DNA of 64,000 nucleotides from assembly GCF_018402035.1 (NCBI RefSeq), contig NZ_JAGYJN010000001.1, positions 682,001 to 746,000 on the forward strand, written 5' to 3'. Made by a program: the position numbers and the translations under genes. Every line of letters begins with the position of its first letter. The stretch's first letter is position 1. The stretch is from Roseicyclus sp. (lineage in GTDB: Bacteria; Pseudomonadota; Alphaproteobacteria; Rhodobacterales; Rhodobacteraceae). This document shows positions 37,563-46,602 of this stretch, in pieces. The notes beneath the pieces are model-generated. The model was given only the letters and a program-made list of their open reading frames with translations. It ran no database searches and was not told the origin of the DNA.

Positions 37563-38409
37563 ACGCCGGGTGGCCGCGACCTTTCGCGACCGGCTATCGG
37601 CGGCCCTGATGACATCGGGGATGAGCCGGGCCGCCTTGGCGCGCGCTGTGGGTGTGGATCGCTCGAGCGTCACCCAGATGTTGGCCGAGGGCGACACCCG
37701 CATGCCGGGGGGCCATGTGGTGGCCGCCTGCGCACAAGCGCTTGATGTCTCGGCTGATTGGCTGTTGGGGCTGAGCAACCGGCCCGAACAGGCAGGCGCG
37801 CTTTTGGACAGCTCGTTTTCGATCTCCGAGACCGGGCGCGCAACAGGGCTTGATGACCAGATCTTTGCGTGGCACCGCGAGGCGGAGGGCTACAAGATCC
37901 GCCATGTACCCGCGACACTGCCCGATATGCTCAAGACAAATGCGATGCTACGCTGGGAATATGCGCCCGTGACCCATCGCAGGCCCGATGCCGCCATCGA
38001 TGCCGCCGCCGAACGGCTTGATTGGATGCGGCTTTCCGAAAGCGACTACGAGATCGCCATCGCGCTGCACGAGTTGGAAAGCTTCGCCCGCGCCGAGGGC
38101 TATTATAAGGGCCTGAGTGCCGATATCCGCCGCACGCAGCTTGATTGGCTGCTGGAGATTTACACACAATTCTATCCCAGCTTACGGATTTTCCTTTTCG
38201 ATGCGCGCCAGCTTTGGTCAGCGCCAGTGACCGTCTTTGGCCCTAAGATGGCGGTCATCTACCTAGGTCAGCATTTCTTGGCCTTTCGCGATCGCGACCG
38301 GGTGCGCACGCTGAGCCAGCATTTCGATTGGCTGGTGCGCGGGGCGGCAATCTCTGCACGCGCGGTACCGGATCATTTGCGCGCGTTGCGCGCGGCTTTG
38401 GATGATTGA
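37543..38409 (+). CDS. XRE-family regulator with large C-terminal domain
   Basis: The 288-residue protein has an N-terminal helix-turn-helix (about 10-75; FRDRLSAALMTSGMSRAALA, RAVGVDRSSVTQMLAEGD, ALDVSADWLLGLSNRP) and an unassigned 200-residue C-terminal domain with RLSESDYEIAIALHELESF and LDWLLEIYTQFYPSLRIFLF. The latter may sense a ligand. No Shine-Dalgarno precedes the ATG. The inverted repeat overlapping its start and the desaturase promoter suggests it represses itself and the desaturase, but this is an inference. Confidence 0.85.
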   Translation: MQNFSDKRRVAATFRDRLSAALMTSGMSRAALARAVGVDRSSVTQMLAEGDTRMPGGHVVAACAQALDVSADWLLGLSNRPEQAGALLDSSFSISETGRATGLDDQIFAWHREAEGYKIRHVPATLPDMLKTNAMLRWEYAPVTHRRPDAAIDAAAERLDWMRLSESDYEIAIALHELESFARAEGYYKGLSADIRRTQLDWLLEIYTQFYPSLRIFLFDARQLWSAPVTVFGPKMAVIYLGQHFLAFRDRDRVRTLSQHFDWLVRGAAISARAVPDHLRALRAALDD

Positions 38410-38433
38410 CACGAGCACAAGCGCCGCCGCGTT

Positions 38434-38451
38434 GGGCCCCCAATGGGGCCC
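38434..38451 (+). terminator. hairpin after the XRE gene
   Basis: GGGCCCC and GGGGCCC form a perfect 7-bp stem with a CAAT loop, 24 bp past the stop at 38409. No T-run follows. Confidence 0.5.
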
Positions 38452-38507
38452 GCCTTGGCGCGGTGGTGGTTGCGACATCGCCGCTCCAAGACCAAGGCTG
38501 ATGCGCG

Positions 38508-38555
38508 TGGCACGGGCGGGGGCCTCCGGCGGGAGTATTTGGAAAGCAAAGATGC
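38508..38555 (-). repeat. dispersed intergenic hairpin repeat, copy B
   Basis: On the minus strand it reads TTTGCTTTCCAAATACTCC, identical over 19 bases to copy A, then CGCCGGAGGCCCCC. Its distal hairpin is degenerate. Confidence 0.7.
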
Positions 38556-38690
38556 GATAGCACGCCCTTCATCCCAACCCAGAGGCTATGAGGCAAAGGG
38601 CGCACCATCTTCGCTTGCGGTCATCAGCTCTCCAGCCTGTACCGCATCGCCACCTTACTCTGCGAAAGGTTAAGGAAGCCTAAAGGGCCC

Positions 38691-38753
38691 TCTTTGCTTC
38701 ACAAATACTCCGGGGGGAGTCGCGGCACGCGACGGGGGGCTGGCCCCCCGCCG
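38691..38753 (+). repeat. dispersed intergenic hairpin repeat, copy C
   Basis: Head TTTGCTTCACAAATACTCC, then GGGGGGAG, an inner hairpin GTCGCG-GCA-CGCGAC, and an outer hairpin with CGGGGGG/CCCCCCG arms. It ends 11 bp before the metG stop. Confidence 0.72.
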
Positions 38754-38763
38754 ATGCTAGCCA

Positions 38764-40473
38764 TCAGCCCCGAATGCCCGAAAAGCGCGCGGCCCATTCG
38801 GCGCGGGTATCGTCGTCGATCTTGGCAAACATCACTTCGGGCACCGTGAAGGCATGACCGGGGGCCAATGCGCCAAGCGCGGCTTCGGCACTGTCGGGCC
38901 AAGCGACATCCACCCCCATCGCGCCCGCCATGCTGGCCGCAGCATCGGGAATGAAGGGGGCGGAGAGGCCCGCGTAAAACGGGATCAGGTTCAGCGCAAA
39001 ACGCGTCATCGCCGCGGCGCGGTCGGGGTCGTCCTTGAACACGGTCCAAGGCCCGGCCGCTTGCAGGTATTCATTGCCTGCCACCCAGATCGCGCGCAAC
39101 TCGGCCGCGGCCTTGCGGATCTCGATGGCGTCCATATGGCCTTGGTAGCGGTCAAGCCGGGCTTGCAGATCGGCGATCAGCGCCGTTTCCTGCGGCCCAT
39201 AGGCACCACCCGCAGGCACCGCTTCGCCGAATTTGGCGCGACAGAATTTGGTGATGCGGCTGACGAAATTGCCCAAGACATCGGCCAGATCCTTGTTCAC
39301 ATCTTGCTGAAAGGCTTCCCATGTGAACTCGCTGTCCGAGGTTTCGGGCGCGTGGCTGAGGAGCCACCACCGCCAGTAATCAGCGGGCAGGATCGACAAA
39401 GCCTGATCCATGAACACGCCGCGCCCCTGGGAGGTGCTGAACTGGCCGCCGTCGTAGTTCAAATAGTTGAAGGATTTGATGTAATCGACCAGCTTCCACG
39501 GCTCGCCCGAACCAAGGATCGTGGCGGGGAATGACAGGGTATGGAAGGGCACGTTGTCCTTGCCCATGAACTGGACATAGCGCACGTCCTGCGCCCCCTT
39601 GTCGGTACGCCACCAGCGTTCCCAATCCGCCCCCTTGCCCGCATCGACCCATTCGGCCGCACAGGCGATGTATTCGATGGGCGCGTCGAACCAGACGTAG
39701 AAAACCTTGCCTTCCATCCCCGGCCAAGGCTGGTCGCCCTTTTTGACCGGAATACCCCAATCCAGATCGCGGGTGATGCCGCGATCTTGTAACCCGTCAC
39801 CGTCATTGAGCCATTTGCGGGCGATCGAGGTGGTCAGCACCGGCCAATCGGCCTTCGAGTCGATCCAAGCCGAAAGCTCATCGCGCATCGCGGATTGGCG
39901 CAGATACAGGTGCTTGGTCTCACGCACCTCCAGATCGGTGGAGCCTGAGATGGCGCTGCGCGGGTTGATCAGATCGGTTGGGTCAAGCTGCTTGGTGCAA
40001 TTCTCGCACTGATCGCCGCGCGCCTTGTCATAGCCGCAATTGGGACATGTCCCCTCGATATAGCGGTCGGGCAGGAAGCGTTTATCGGCATGAGAATAGA
40101 CCTGTTTCTCGCTCACCTCGCGGATTAGCCCCGCCTCGGCCAGCTTTCCGGCGAAATGCTGGGTCAGGCGGTGGTTCTGCGGGCTCGACGAGCGGCCAAA
40201 ATGATCAAATGACAGCCGAAAGCCCTGCGCCAGTTCCGCCTGCACCGCCCACATTTCGGCACAATATTGATCGACGGGTTTGCCTGCCTTGGCGGCGGCC
40301 AGTTCGGCGGGTGTGCCATGTTCATCGGTGGCGCACAAAAACAGCACCTCGGCACCGCGCGCGCGCATGTAGCGGGCATAAAGATCGGCGGGCAACTGGC
40401 TTCCCACCAGATTACCCAAATGCTTGATCCCGTTGATATAGGGGATCGCCGATGTGATCAGAATGCGCGCCAT
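38764..40473 (-). CDS. metG: methionyl-tRNA synthetase
   Basis: The 569-residue class I synthetase has [16 protein letters not shown] (HIGH box as HLGN), a zinc knuckle [25 protein letters not shown] and the anticodon-binding helical domain (about 400-530). The KMSKS position reads FSTSQGRG, lacking the second Lys; from memory this variant recurs in related MetRS sequences, so it is likely a lineage feature. It charges tRNA-Met in the cytoplasm. No C-terminal EMAP domain. Long upstream gap to SDR is 67 bp with no obvious promoter. Confidence 0.95.
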   Translation of the reverse strand: MARILITSAIPYINGIKHLGNLVGSQLPADLYARYMRARGAEVLFLCATDEHGTPAELAAAKAGKPVDQYCAEMWAVQAELAQGFRLSFDHFGRSSSPQNHRLTQHFAGKLAEAGLIREVSEKQVYSHADKRFLPDRYIEGTCPNCGYDKARGDQCENCTKQLDPTDLINPRSAISGSTDLEVRETKHLYLRQSAMRDELSAWIDSKADWPVLTTSIARKWLNDGDGLQDRGITRDLDWGIPVKKGDQPWPGMEGKVFYVWFDAPIEYIACAAEWVDAGKGADWERWWRTDKGAQDVRYVQFMGKDNVPFHTLSFPATILGSGEPWKLVDYIKSFNYLNYDGGQFSTSQGRGVFMDQALSILPADYWRWWLLSHAPETSDSEFTWEAFQQDVNKDLADVLGNFVSRITKFCRAKFGEAVPAGGAYGPQETALIADLQARLDRYQGHMDAIEIRKAAAELRAIWVAGNEYLQAAGPWTVFKDDPDRAAAMTRFALNLIPFYAGLSAPFIPDAAASMAGAMGVDVAWPDSAEAALGALAPGHAFTVPEVMFAKIDDDTRAEWAARFSGIRG

Positions 40474-40540
40474 CTTGGCCTCCGGTCTGGGGTTGGCAAC
40501 CCTTTAGCGCCGCCGCGCGCCCGAGACCAGAGGGCAGGCG

Positions 40541-41287
40541 CTATTGCGCGGTATAGCCGCCATCCACCAGATGGTAAGAGCCGGTGATGAAGGACGCGTG
40601 ATCGGACAACAGGTAGCAGACAAGCGAGGCAACCTCGTCTGGTTGGCCCATCCGGCCCAGCGCATGCTGACCGGCAAGCGCTTTTTGCGCGTCCGCATCA
40701 AGCCCTGAATCAACCAGCGGCGTATGGATGAAGCCCGGCCCCACGGCGTTCACGCGCACACCATCGCCGGCATGATCAAGGGCGGCCGTCTTGGTCATGC
40801 CCAAGACCGCATGTTTGGCCGCGACATAGGCCCCTGCCCCCGCAAAACCCACCGCGCCCAAGATCGACGCGATATTGACGATTGCACCGCCCCCCGCCGC
40901 GGTGATCGCGGGGATCGCGTAGCGCATGCCGTAGAAGACCCCGTTGAGATTGACGTCGATGACCTTGCGCCATTCTGCGATCTCATAGGTGCCCAAGGGC
41001 GCAATCGGCCCGCCGATGCCGGCATTATTGACCATGAGATTGAGCGCGCCTGTCTTTTCCTGCGCAAAAGCGACCAGCGCTGCGACCGCGTCGGGCTTGG
41101 TCACATCTGCCACGAAGGCAAGCGCGCCATGACCCATCGCATCGGCGGCGGCCTTGGTCTTGTCGTGGTCAAGATCGGCCAAAACGACGCGCGCGCCGCT
41201 TTTGGCGAGTTGCTTGGCAATGGCCAGACCGATGCCCGAGGCGCCACCGGTGACGATTGCGGTCTTGTCGTCAAAACGGATGTCCAT
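40541..41287 (-). CDS. short-chain dehydrogenase/reductase
   Basis: The 248-residue protein has the NAD(P)-binding motif TGGASGIG (13-20), Asp in VVLADLDHD suggesting NAD preference, NNAGIGG, and the catalytic Ser-Tyr-Lys set in VNIASILGAV and AYVAAKHAVLG. The C-terminus ends LVDGGYTAQ, typical of SDRs. Substrate unknown. ATG 41287 is chosen over a GTG/TTG extension. It sits between metG and the MFS gene with no clear operon partner. Confidence 0.88.
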   Translation of the reverse strand: MDIRFDDKTAIVTGGASGIGLAIAKQLAKSGARVVLADLDHDKTKAAADAMGHGALAFVADVTKPDAVAALVAFAQEKTGALNLMVNNAGIGGPIAPLGTYEIAEWRKVIDVNLNGVFYGMRYAIPAITAAGGGAIVNIASILGAVGFAGAGAYVAAKHAVLGMTKTAALDHAGDGVRVNAVGPGFIHTPLVDSGLDADAQKALAGQHALGRMGQPDEVASLVCYLLSDHASFITGSYHLVDGGYTAQ

Positions 41288-41369
41288 TCCCACCCCCAAT
41301 CTGTGATGACATTGATCGGGTCAGTATAATGGCGCGGCTGTGGCGCGCCTTGTCGGGGATCAAGACGGC

Positions 41370-42584
41370 TTAGCGCGGGCGGCGAAAAATGCGCCCGACC
41401 AGAAAGCTTGTGCGCGGAATCCAGACATAGGGGTTGCGCTGCGTCGCAGAGGGCCTGCGCCCCATGCGCACAAGGCCAAAGACCAGCAAACCCACATGGG
41501 CTGCGGCGATAAAGACGAACAAGGCCGATGGTCCGTAAAGCGCGATCAACCCCGAGGTCACAAGCGGCGAGGCGATGGCCCCCAGCGCATAGGCAAACAT
41601 TAGCGCCGCCGAGAGCTCGACCCGCTGCCCGTCATCGGCCCAATCATGGGCATGGGCGGCCGAAATGGAATAAATTGGAAAGGTCGCGGCCCCAAAGATC
41701 AGCGCCGCGATGAAAATGCCCCAAACACCCAAACCCGACAGCGCCACGGTGATCACGCAGCTGCCAATTGAAAAGATCGAGAACCCCACCAGCACCCGCC
41801 GCCTGTCATAGCGATCAGCCAGCCAGCCTGCGGGCCATTGGGCAAATGCCCCGCCAAGCACATAGGCCGCAAGAAACAGGCCGATCTGATCGGCGCTCAG
41901 GCCCACTTGCGTGCCATATAGCGGGCCGATCATACGAAAGCTGGCCCCCGACACGCCCGAGACGACGACCCCCACCACCGCCAAGGGCGAGAGCGCCCAT
42001 GCAAGGGCCGGACGCAGCCTTGGGGCCACGCCGGTTTCAGGCTGCGGCACCCGTGTCAGTGTCAGCGGCAAAAGTGCTGCACAGCACAACAGCGCCAACA
42101 GGTTGTAGGAGATATAATCAGCCGGTGCCAAAACCCCGATCATCAACTGCGCAATCAGCGAGCCGACCGTATCGACCATCCGGTAAGTGCCCATGGTGCG
42201 TCCGCGATTGGCATTGTCGGTCTTGGCTTGCAGCCATGCCTCGATCACGGTGGAGCAACCCGCCACGCAAAACCCCGAGGCCGCGCGCATCACCGCCCAA
42301 GCATAGGCATCGACCCACATCATATGCGCCAAAAGCCCGATGGCCCCCATCGCGGTAAAGGCGGCAAATGCGCGGGAATGGCCGACCTGCCCCATCACGC
42401 GCGGCGCCCACCAGCAGCCGATGAAAAACCCCGCGAAATGGGCCGAGCCCAAAAGGCCGATCTGCCCATTGGTGAAACCCAACGCGGCACCCGACAAAAC
42501 GTCAAGCGGCCCAACGCCACCTGTTGAGAGCTGCAACAGCAGCACCGACAGGAACAGGGCAGCAAAGGAAATGATCAGGCGCAT
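41370..42584 (-). CDS. MFS transporter
   Basis: The 404-residue protein has twelve predicted helices in two six-helix halves, with the MFS loop motif GWLADRYDRRRVLVG after helix 8 (motif A-like) and TNGQIGLLGSAHFAGFFIGCWW in pieces at helix 2. It resembles the YcaD/UMF-like branch of small-solute transporters. Substrate cannot be assigned. It lies 82 bp upstream of the SDR gene on the same strand. Confidence 0.85.
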   Translation of the reverse strand: MRLIISFAALFLSVLLLQLSTGGVGPLDVLSGAALGFTNGQIGLLGSAHFAGFFIGCWWAPRVMGQVGHSRAFAAFTAMGAIGLLAHMMWVDAYAWAVMRAASGFCVAGCSTVIEAWLQAKTDNANRGRTMGTYRMVDTVGSLIAQLMIGVLAPADYISYNLLALLCCAALLPLTLTRVPQPETGVAPRLRPALAWALSPLAVVGVVVSGVSGASFRMIGPLYGTQVGLSADQIGLFLAAYVLGGAFAQWPAGWLADRYDRRRVLVGFSIFSIGSCVITVALSGLGVWGIFIAALIFGAATFPIYSISAAHAHDWADDGQRVELSAALMFAYALGAIASPLVTSGLIALYGPSALFVFIAAAHVGLLVFGLVRMGRRPSATQRNPYVWIPRTSFLVGRIFRRPR

Positions 42585-42685
42585 GGGATCACGGGCTTTG
42601 GTCTTGGATCTTGCCTAAGCGCGGCAGGCGCGCGGTGCAGCCATGTTTTGACCCGTTTCATGTCGCTTTCGCGCCCTTTGGTCAT

Positions 42686-43297
42686 TCAGGCGGTTATCGC
42701 GGCGCGCGCGGCGATCACGGGGCGGCCCGTGGGGGGGCGTGTGACCCGCCATGCGCCGGGGGCGGCATCACGCGCGCGCAAGCGCTCTAACTGCCACGCC
42801 AGCCCCGCGGGCGGGTGGTCAGGTTCCAGCCGCCAGCGGCTTTCCACACCCGGCGCGCCCCCTGCCCCCGGTGTCAGCACCAGACCCAGCAGCGCGCGAC
42901 CTTGCGCGCCTGCCTCGGCGGCCAGATGGAGCCGCCGGATCGCGGTCAGCCCCGGCGGCGCGGGCAGGTCGCAGATCGCCACCGCCACCACACCTGCGCG
43001 CAACACCTCCTCCATCGTCCAAAGCAGATCCTCGGCCCGCTCAGGGGCGATCATCAACAGCCGCCCGGGATCGATCTCATCGCGGATGCCCGCCATATGC
43101 AGCCGGTCGGGGTGCCATGCGGGCCTGATCCAGATCACCGGCCCCTGCGCCTCGGCGGCAAGCCAAAGCGCCAGGCGCCGCCGCGCTGCGCCACAGATCT
43201 CATGCGCGCGGGCACCGGCCAGCCGAAACTGCCCCAAAAGCGGCAGGCTGGGGCGTGCGCTGTGATGGCTTTGACGGGTGAGCATATGCAGATCCAT
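42686..43297 (-). CDS. ImuA-like SOS accessory protein
   Basis: The 203-residue protein shows a RecA-like but degenerate fold: GAARRRLALWLAAEAQGPVIW, DRLHMAGI, RLLMIAPERAEDLLWTMEEV, AGVVAVAICDLPAPPGLT. This is the pattern of ImuA-like proteins, which work with ImuB and DnaE2 in damage-induced mutagenesis. No Walker A is evident. Neither imuB nor dnaE2 is adjacent. A perfect LexA box in its promoter supports an SOS role. The ATG is about 2 nt from the predicted transcription start, so it may be leaderless. Confidence 0.75.
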   Translation of the reverse strand: MDLHMLTRQSHHSARPSLPLLGQFRLAGARAHEICGAARRRLALWLAAEAQGPVIWIRPAWHPDRLHMAGIRDEIDPGRLLMIAPERAEDLLWTMEEVLRAGVVAVAICDLPAPPGLTAIRRLHLAAEAGAQGRALLGLVLTPGAGGAPGVESRWRLEPDHPPAGLAWQLERLRARDAAPGAWRVTRPPTGRPVIAARAAITA

Positions 43298-43304
43298 GCG
43301 CGAT

Positions 43305-43332
43305 AAGATACATGTTCATGAAATGTTCTCAA
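43305..43332 (-). promoter_or_regulatory. promoter of the ImuA-like gene
   Basis: On the minus strand TTGAGA (43327-43332) and TATCTT (43305-43310) are 16 bp apart, with the LexA box between them. The predicted start is almost at ATG 43297. Confidence 0.55.
43314..43328. promoter_or_regulatory. LexA (SOS) box
   Basis: GTTC-ATGAAAT-GTTC exactly fits the alphaproteobacterial LexA operator GTTC-N7-GTTC. It lies 17 bp upstream of the ImuA-like start, inside the promoter spacer. The divergent aldo/keto reductase starts 73 bp on the other side. Confidence 0.75.
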
Positions 43333-43400
43333 TCCCCAACCTTGCACATCCCGCCCCGCCCCCTAGTGTCCGCCCGAACACGACATGAGGACAAAGACCA

Positions 43401-44447
43401 ATGCGCAAAATCCCCCTCGGCATGACCGACACCATGATCACCGATTATTGCCTTGGCACAATGACATGGGGCACCCACACGCCCGAGGCCGAAGCGCATC
43501 GCCAGATGGATATGGCGCTTGATGCCGGTATCACCATCGTCGACACCGCCGAGATGTATCCGGTCAACCCGGTGACGCCGGAAACCGTGGGGCTGACCGA
43601 AACGGTGCTGGGCAACTGGAACGCTGCCAATCCGGGGCGGCGGGATGCATATGTGCTGGCCACCAAGATCACCGGCAAAAACGCGGCCTTTGTCCGCCAA
43701 GGGCAAGATATCACGCCCGAAACCTTTACCGCCGCACTCGACGCCTCGTTGGCGCGGCTCAAAACCGATATGATCGATATCTACCAGCTGCACTGGCCCA
43801 ATCGCGGCAGCTATCACTTTCGCCAAAACTGGGGCTTCAACCCCGCCGCCCAAAACCGCGCGGCCACGCTGGAAAACATGCATGAGGTGCTGGAGGCCGC
43901 CCAAGAAGCGGTCAAAGCGGGCAAGATACGCCATTTCGCGCTGTCCAATGAAAGCGCATGGGGCACCGCGCAATGGCTGCAACTGGCCAAGGCCCATAGC
44001 CTGCCACGGGTGCAATCGATCCAGAATGAGTACTCGCTTTTGTGCCGGCACTACGACACCGATCTGGCCGAATTGGCGGTGAATGAGCAGGTCACACTTC
44101 TGGCCTATTCCCCTTTGGCAGCAGGGCTTTTGACCGGCAAATACCAAAACGGCGCTTTGCCCGACGGCAGCCGCATGGCGCTGAACGGCGATCTGGGCGG
44201 GCGCAAGACGCCCCGCGTGTTCGATGCCGTCGCCGCCTATCTGGAGCTTGCCACGGCCCATGGGCTTGATCCCATCCATATGGCGCTGGCCTTCAGCGTG
44301 CAGCGCCCCTTCCCCGTCTCGACGATCTTCGGGGCCACCACCTGCGACCAGCTGGCCCATATCCTCACAGGGTTGGATGTGACGCTGACGCACGACCAAT
44401 TGGCCGAGATCGACAAGATCCACAAAGCCCATCCCATGCCCTTCTAG
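43401..44447 (+). CDS. aldo/keto reductase (Tas-like)
   Basis: The 348-residue TIM-barrel oxidoreductase has the AKR tetrad: Asp48 in TIVDTAEMYP, Tyr of that stretch, Lys in ATKITG, and His in YQLHWPNRGSY. NADPH-binding residues lie in the C-terminal FGATTCDQL. It most resembles E. coli Tas, which links to tyrosine or NADPH-dependent reduction; substrate unknown. ACGAGGACAAAGACCA precedes the ATG. Convergent with the FAD oxidase. Confidence 0.9.
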   Translation: MRKIPLGMTDTMITDYCLGTMTWGTHTPEAEAHRQMDMALDAGITIVDTAEMYPVNPVTPETVGLTETVLGNWNAANPGRRDAYVLATKITGKNAAFVRQGQDITPETFTAALDASLARLKTDMIDIYQLHWPNRGSYHFRQNWGFNPAAQNRAATLENMHEVLEAAQEAVKAGKIRHFALSNESAWGTAQWLQLAKAHSLPRVQSIQNEYSLLCRHYDTDLAELAVNEQVTLLAYSPLAAGLLTGKYQNGALPDGSRMALNGDLGGRKTPRVFDAVAAYLELATAHGLDPIHMALAFSVQRPFPVSTIFGATTCDQLAHILTGLDVTLTHDQLAEIDKIHKAHPMPF

Positions 44448-44475
44448 GGCTGTGGATCAGTTTGCAGCTATGTTC

Positions 44476-44501
44476 GAATAGGGAAATAAAGTTTCCCCTA
44501 T
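44476..44501. terminator. hairpin after the aldo/keto reductase gene
   Basis: AATAGGGAAA pairs with TTTCCCCTATT with one bulged C and a 5-nt loop, 28 bp past the stop, between two convergent genes. A short TTGTG/CACAA hairpin (44532-44544) follows. Confidence 0.5.
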
Positions 44502-44556
44502 TGGGGCAATATCTTGCGAAAAATGCCACTTTTGTGAAACACAACCACACCAACGC

Positions 44557-44574
44557 GGACCCGGCCACGGGTCC
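44557..44574 (-). terminator. hairpin after the FAD oxidase gene
   Basis: GGACCCG and CGGGTCC form a perfect 7-bp stem with a GCCA loop, 15 bp downstream of the oxidase stop at 44590. No U-tract follows. Confidence 0.5.
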
Positions 44575-44589
44575 AAGGCGGTGCCCCGT

Positions 44590-45987
44590 TCAGCCGCGCA
44601 GCACCGCACCGGGGTTCAAAATGCCCTTGGGATCAAGTGCTGCCTTGATCGCGCGCATCGCCACAAGCTTGCCCGGATCGCCATAGCGCTCCAGATCATC
44701 GACCTTGAGCCGCCCAACCCCATGCTCGGCCGAGACCGAGCCGCCCAACGCATCGACCAGATCATGCACCGCGCGCTTGATCGCACTGCGCTGATTGTCA
44801 TGATCGGCGCGGCTTTTACCGGGCATCGGGAAAACATTGTAGTGCAGATTGCCGTCGCCCATATGGCCGAAACAGTTCAGCCGAAACTCCCCCACCGCGC
44901 CGATGCGCGCGGGTGCCTCTGCGATGAAGCGCGGCACAAGCGCCACGGGCACCGAAATATCATGCGACGAGACCGCACCAATCCGGCGGTTCGCCTCGGG
45001 GATATTCTCGCGCAGCGCCCAGAATTCAGCGCGCTGCCCCTCGGATTGTGCGATCACCCCGTCGCTGACGAGCCCCGCCTCGAAAGCATCGGCAAAGAGC
45101 CCCTCCAGCGCCGCCTCGGGATCGCCACCCGCCCCCATGCCCAGATCGATCAGACACATCCAATCGGGGCGCGGATCAAAGGGTTGGCGCGTCTCGGGGC
45201 CCATCGCATCGAGAAACAGCAAGCCCTGCTGGCTGATCAATTCAAAGGCCGACAGCGCATCGCCCACGCGGGCCTGCGCCATCTTGAAAAGCGCCAGCGC
45301 CGCCTCGGGGGAAGGCACAACCATCATCGCGGCCCCTTGCCGCGCAGGCTTGGGAAACAACCGAAGCGATGCGGCCGTAATCACCCCCAGCGTGCCTTCC
45401 GAGCCGATCAGCAAATGGCGCAAATCATAGCCCATGTTGTTCTTGCGCAAAGGCGAGAGCGTGTTGATCACCGTGCCATCGGCCAACACCGCCTCGACCC
45501 CCAGCACCAGATCGCGCGCATTGCCGTAGCGCAGCACATTCACCCCGCCCGCATTGGTGGCCAATAGCCCGCCCAGCCGGGCCGATCCTTGGCTGGCCAG
45601 CGTCAATGGAAAGATCCAGCCCTGCGCCTCGGCGGTGGTGTGGATCTCTTGCAAGATCACGCCCGCCTCGACCGTCATCGTGCCGGCCTCGGCATCGAAG
45701 CTGCGGATGGCGCGCATCCGCTCGAGCGACAAGATCAGCGGCGCTGTGCCCTCTTCGGCCAATTGACCGCCCACCAGCCCCGTGCCGCCACCATAGGGAA
45801 TAACCGGCGTGCCCGTCTCGCTGCACAGGCGCAAGATCGCGGCCACCTCTGCCGCGCTGCCGGGGGTTGCCACGCCAAGCGCCTTGCCCTGCCAACGCCC
45901 GCGCGGCTCTTCCAGATAAGACGCCCCCGCCATGCGGATCGCCGCCGGATCAATCAATGCGGCAAGGCGGGTCATGATATCGGTCAT
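44590..45987 (-). CDS. FAD-linked D-2-hydroxyacid dehydrogenase (GlcD/D-LDH type)
   Basis: The 465-residue protein has the PCMH-type FAD-binding fold (about 40-215; GTPVIPYGGGTGLVGGQLAEE in pieces, [21 protein letters not shown] in pieces, IGSEGTLGVIT) and the C-terminal FAD-linked oxidase domain with HMGDGNLHYN and AEHGVGRLK. It oxidises a D-2-hydroxyacid such as D-lactate, glycolate or D-2-hydroxyglutarate; which one is not readable. GlcE/F subunits are not adjacent. ATG 45987 is chosen over the GTG two codons upstream. It lies 30 bp after the GNAT gene start region on the same strand. Confidence 0.88.
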   Translation of the reverse strand: MTDIMTRLAALIDPAAIRMAGASYLEEPRGRWQGKALGVATPGSAAEVAAILRLCSETGTPVIPYGGGTGLVGGQLAEEGTAPLILSLERMRAIRSFDAEAGTMTVEAGVILQEIHTTAEAQGWIFPLTLASQGSARLGGLLATNAGGVNVLRYGNARDLVLGVEAVLADGTVINTLSPLRKNNMGYDLRHLLIGSEGTLGVITAASLRLFPKPARQGAAMMVVPSPEAALALFKMAQARVGDALSAFELISQQGLLFLDAMGPETRQPFDPRPDWMCLIDLGMGAGGDPEAALEGLFADAFEAGLVSDGVIAQSEGQRAEFWALRENIPEANRRIGAVSSHDISVPVALVPRFIAEAPARIGAVGEFRLNCFGHMGDGNLHYNVFPMPGKSRADHDNQRSAIKRAVHDLVDALGGSVSAEHGVGRLKVDDLERYGDPGKLVAMRAIKAALDPKGILNPGAVLRG

Positions 45988-46017
45988 CGGCACTGTCCGT
46001 TCAATATTGTGGTGGTC

Positions 46018-46602
46018 TTACCCGGTCTCGGTCCGGCCCCGCCGATCATGGCGCAAATGGGCATATAGAACGTGATTGCGCCAGCGCCCGTTGATCTGAA
46101 GATAACTTTGCGCCACGCCCTCGTATTTGAAGCCGGTCTTTTCCAGAACCCCGCGCGATGCGGCATTCTCGGGCAAACAGGCCGCCTCGACCCGGCTCAG
46201 ATCAAGCCCGCGAAAGGCGTAATGCACCATCACCTCGATCGCCTCGCGCATATAGCCTTGGCGGGCATGGGCCGCACCAATCCAATAGCCAAGCGTCGTG
46301 GCCTGCGCCGGACCACGGCGAATATTGTCGAGCGTAATCGCCCCCAACAGCGCATCATCAGACCGCCGCAAGATGAAAAGCGGCACGGCGCTGGCCTCGC
46401 TCATTGCGCGCTGCGCCCAATACACGCGGCCAGTAAAGCTTTTGCGGCTCAGGTGATCATGCGCCCAGCTCGGCTCCCATGGCGTGAGGAAATCCGCCGA
46501 TGCGGCGCGCAGCGCTGTCCACGCCCGAAAATCGGCATGGCGCGGCAAGCGCAGCGTCAGCCGTTCCGTCTCCAGCTTTAATTGCCGCTTGCGCAACAGC
46601 AT
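46018..46602 (-). CDS. GNAT N-acetyltransferase (RimJ/RimL-like)
   Basis: The 194-residue protein has the RimJ/L pattern: LETERLTLRLPRHADFRAW, LGAITLDNIRRG, LGYWIGAAHARQGYMREAIEVM with the acetyl-CoA loop, and VEAACLPENAASRGVLEKTGF. It is likely to acetylate a protein N-terminus or small molecule. The ATG shares one base with the M16 stop (TGATG), indicating coupling. It is the distal part of the cta/thrC/M16 cluster; its role there is unknown. Confidence 0.88.
   Translation of the reverse strand: MLLRKRQLKLETERLTLRLPRHADFRAWTALRAASADFLTPWEPSWAHDHLSRKSFTGRVYWAQRAMSEASAVPLFILRRSDDALLGAITLDNIRRGPAQATTLGYWIGAAHARQGYMREAIEVMVHYAFRGLDLSRVEAACLPENAASRGVLEKTGFKYEGVAQSYLQINGRWRNHVLYAHLRHDRRGRTETG

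Larger units (their letters stand above)
38410..38763. other. 354-bp gene-free region with hairpin and inverted repeat pair
   Basis: No supported gene. It contains a hairpin terminator after the XRE gene (38434-38451) and two copies of the dispersed repeat in opposite orientation (38508-38555 and 38691-38753), separated by about 135 bp. The remaining sequence shows nothing I recognise. Confidence 0.7.

Noticed and set aside
38508..38753. CRISPR-like or insertion-sequence remnant
   Set aside because: There are only two diverged repeat copies, in opposite orientation, without regular spacers, a transposase or target duplications.
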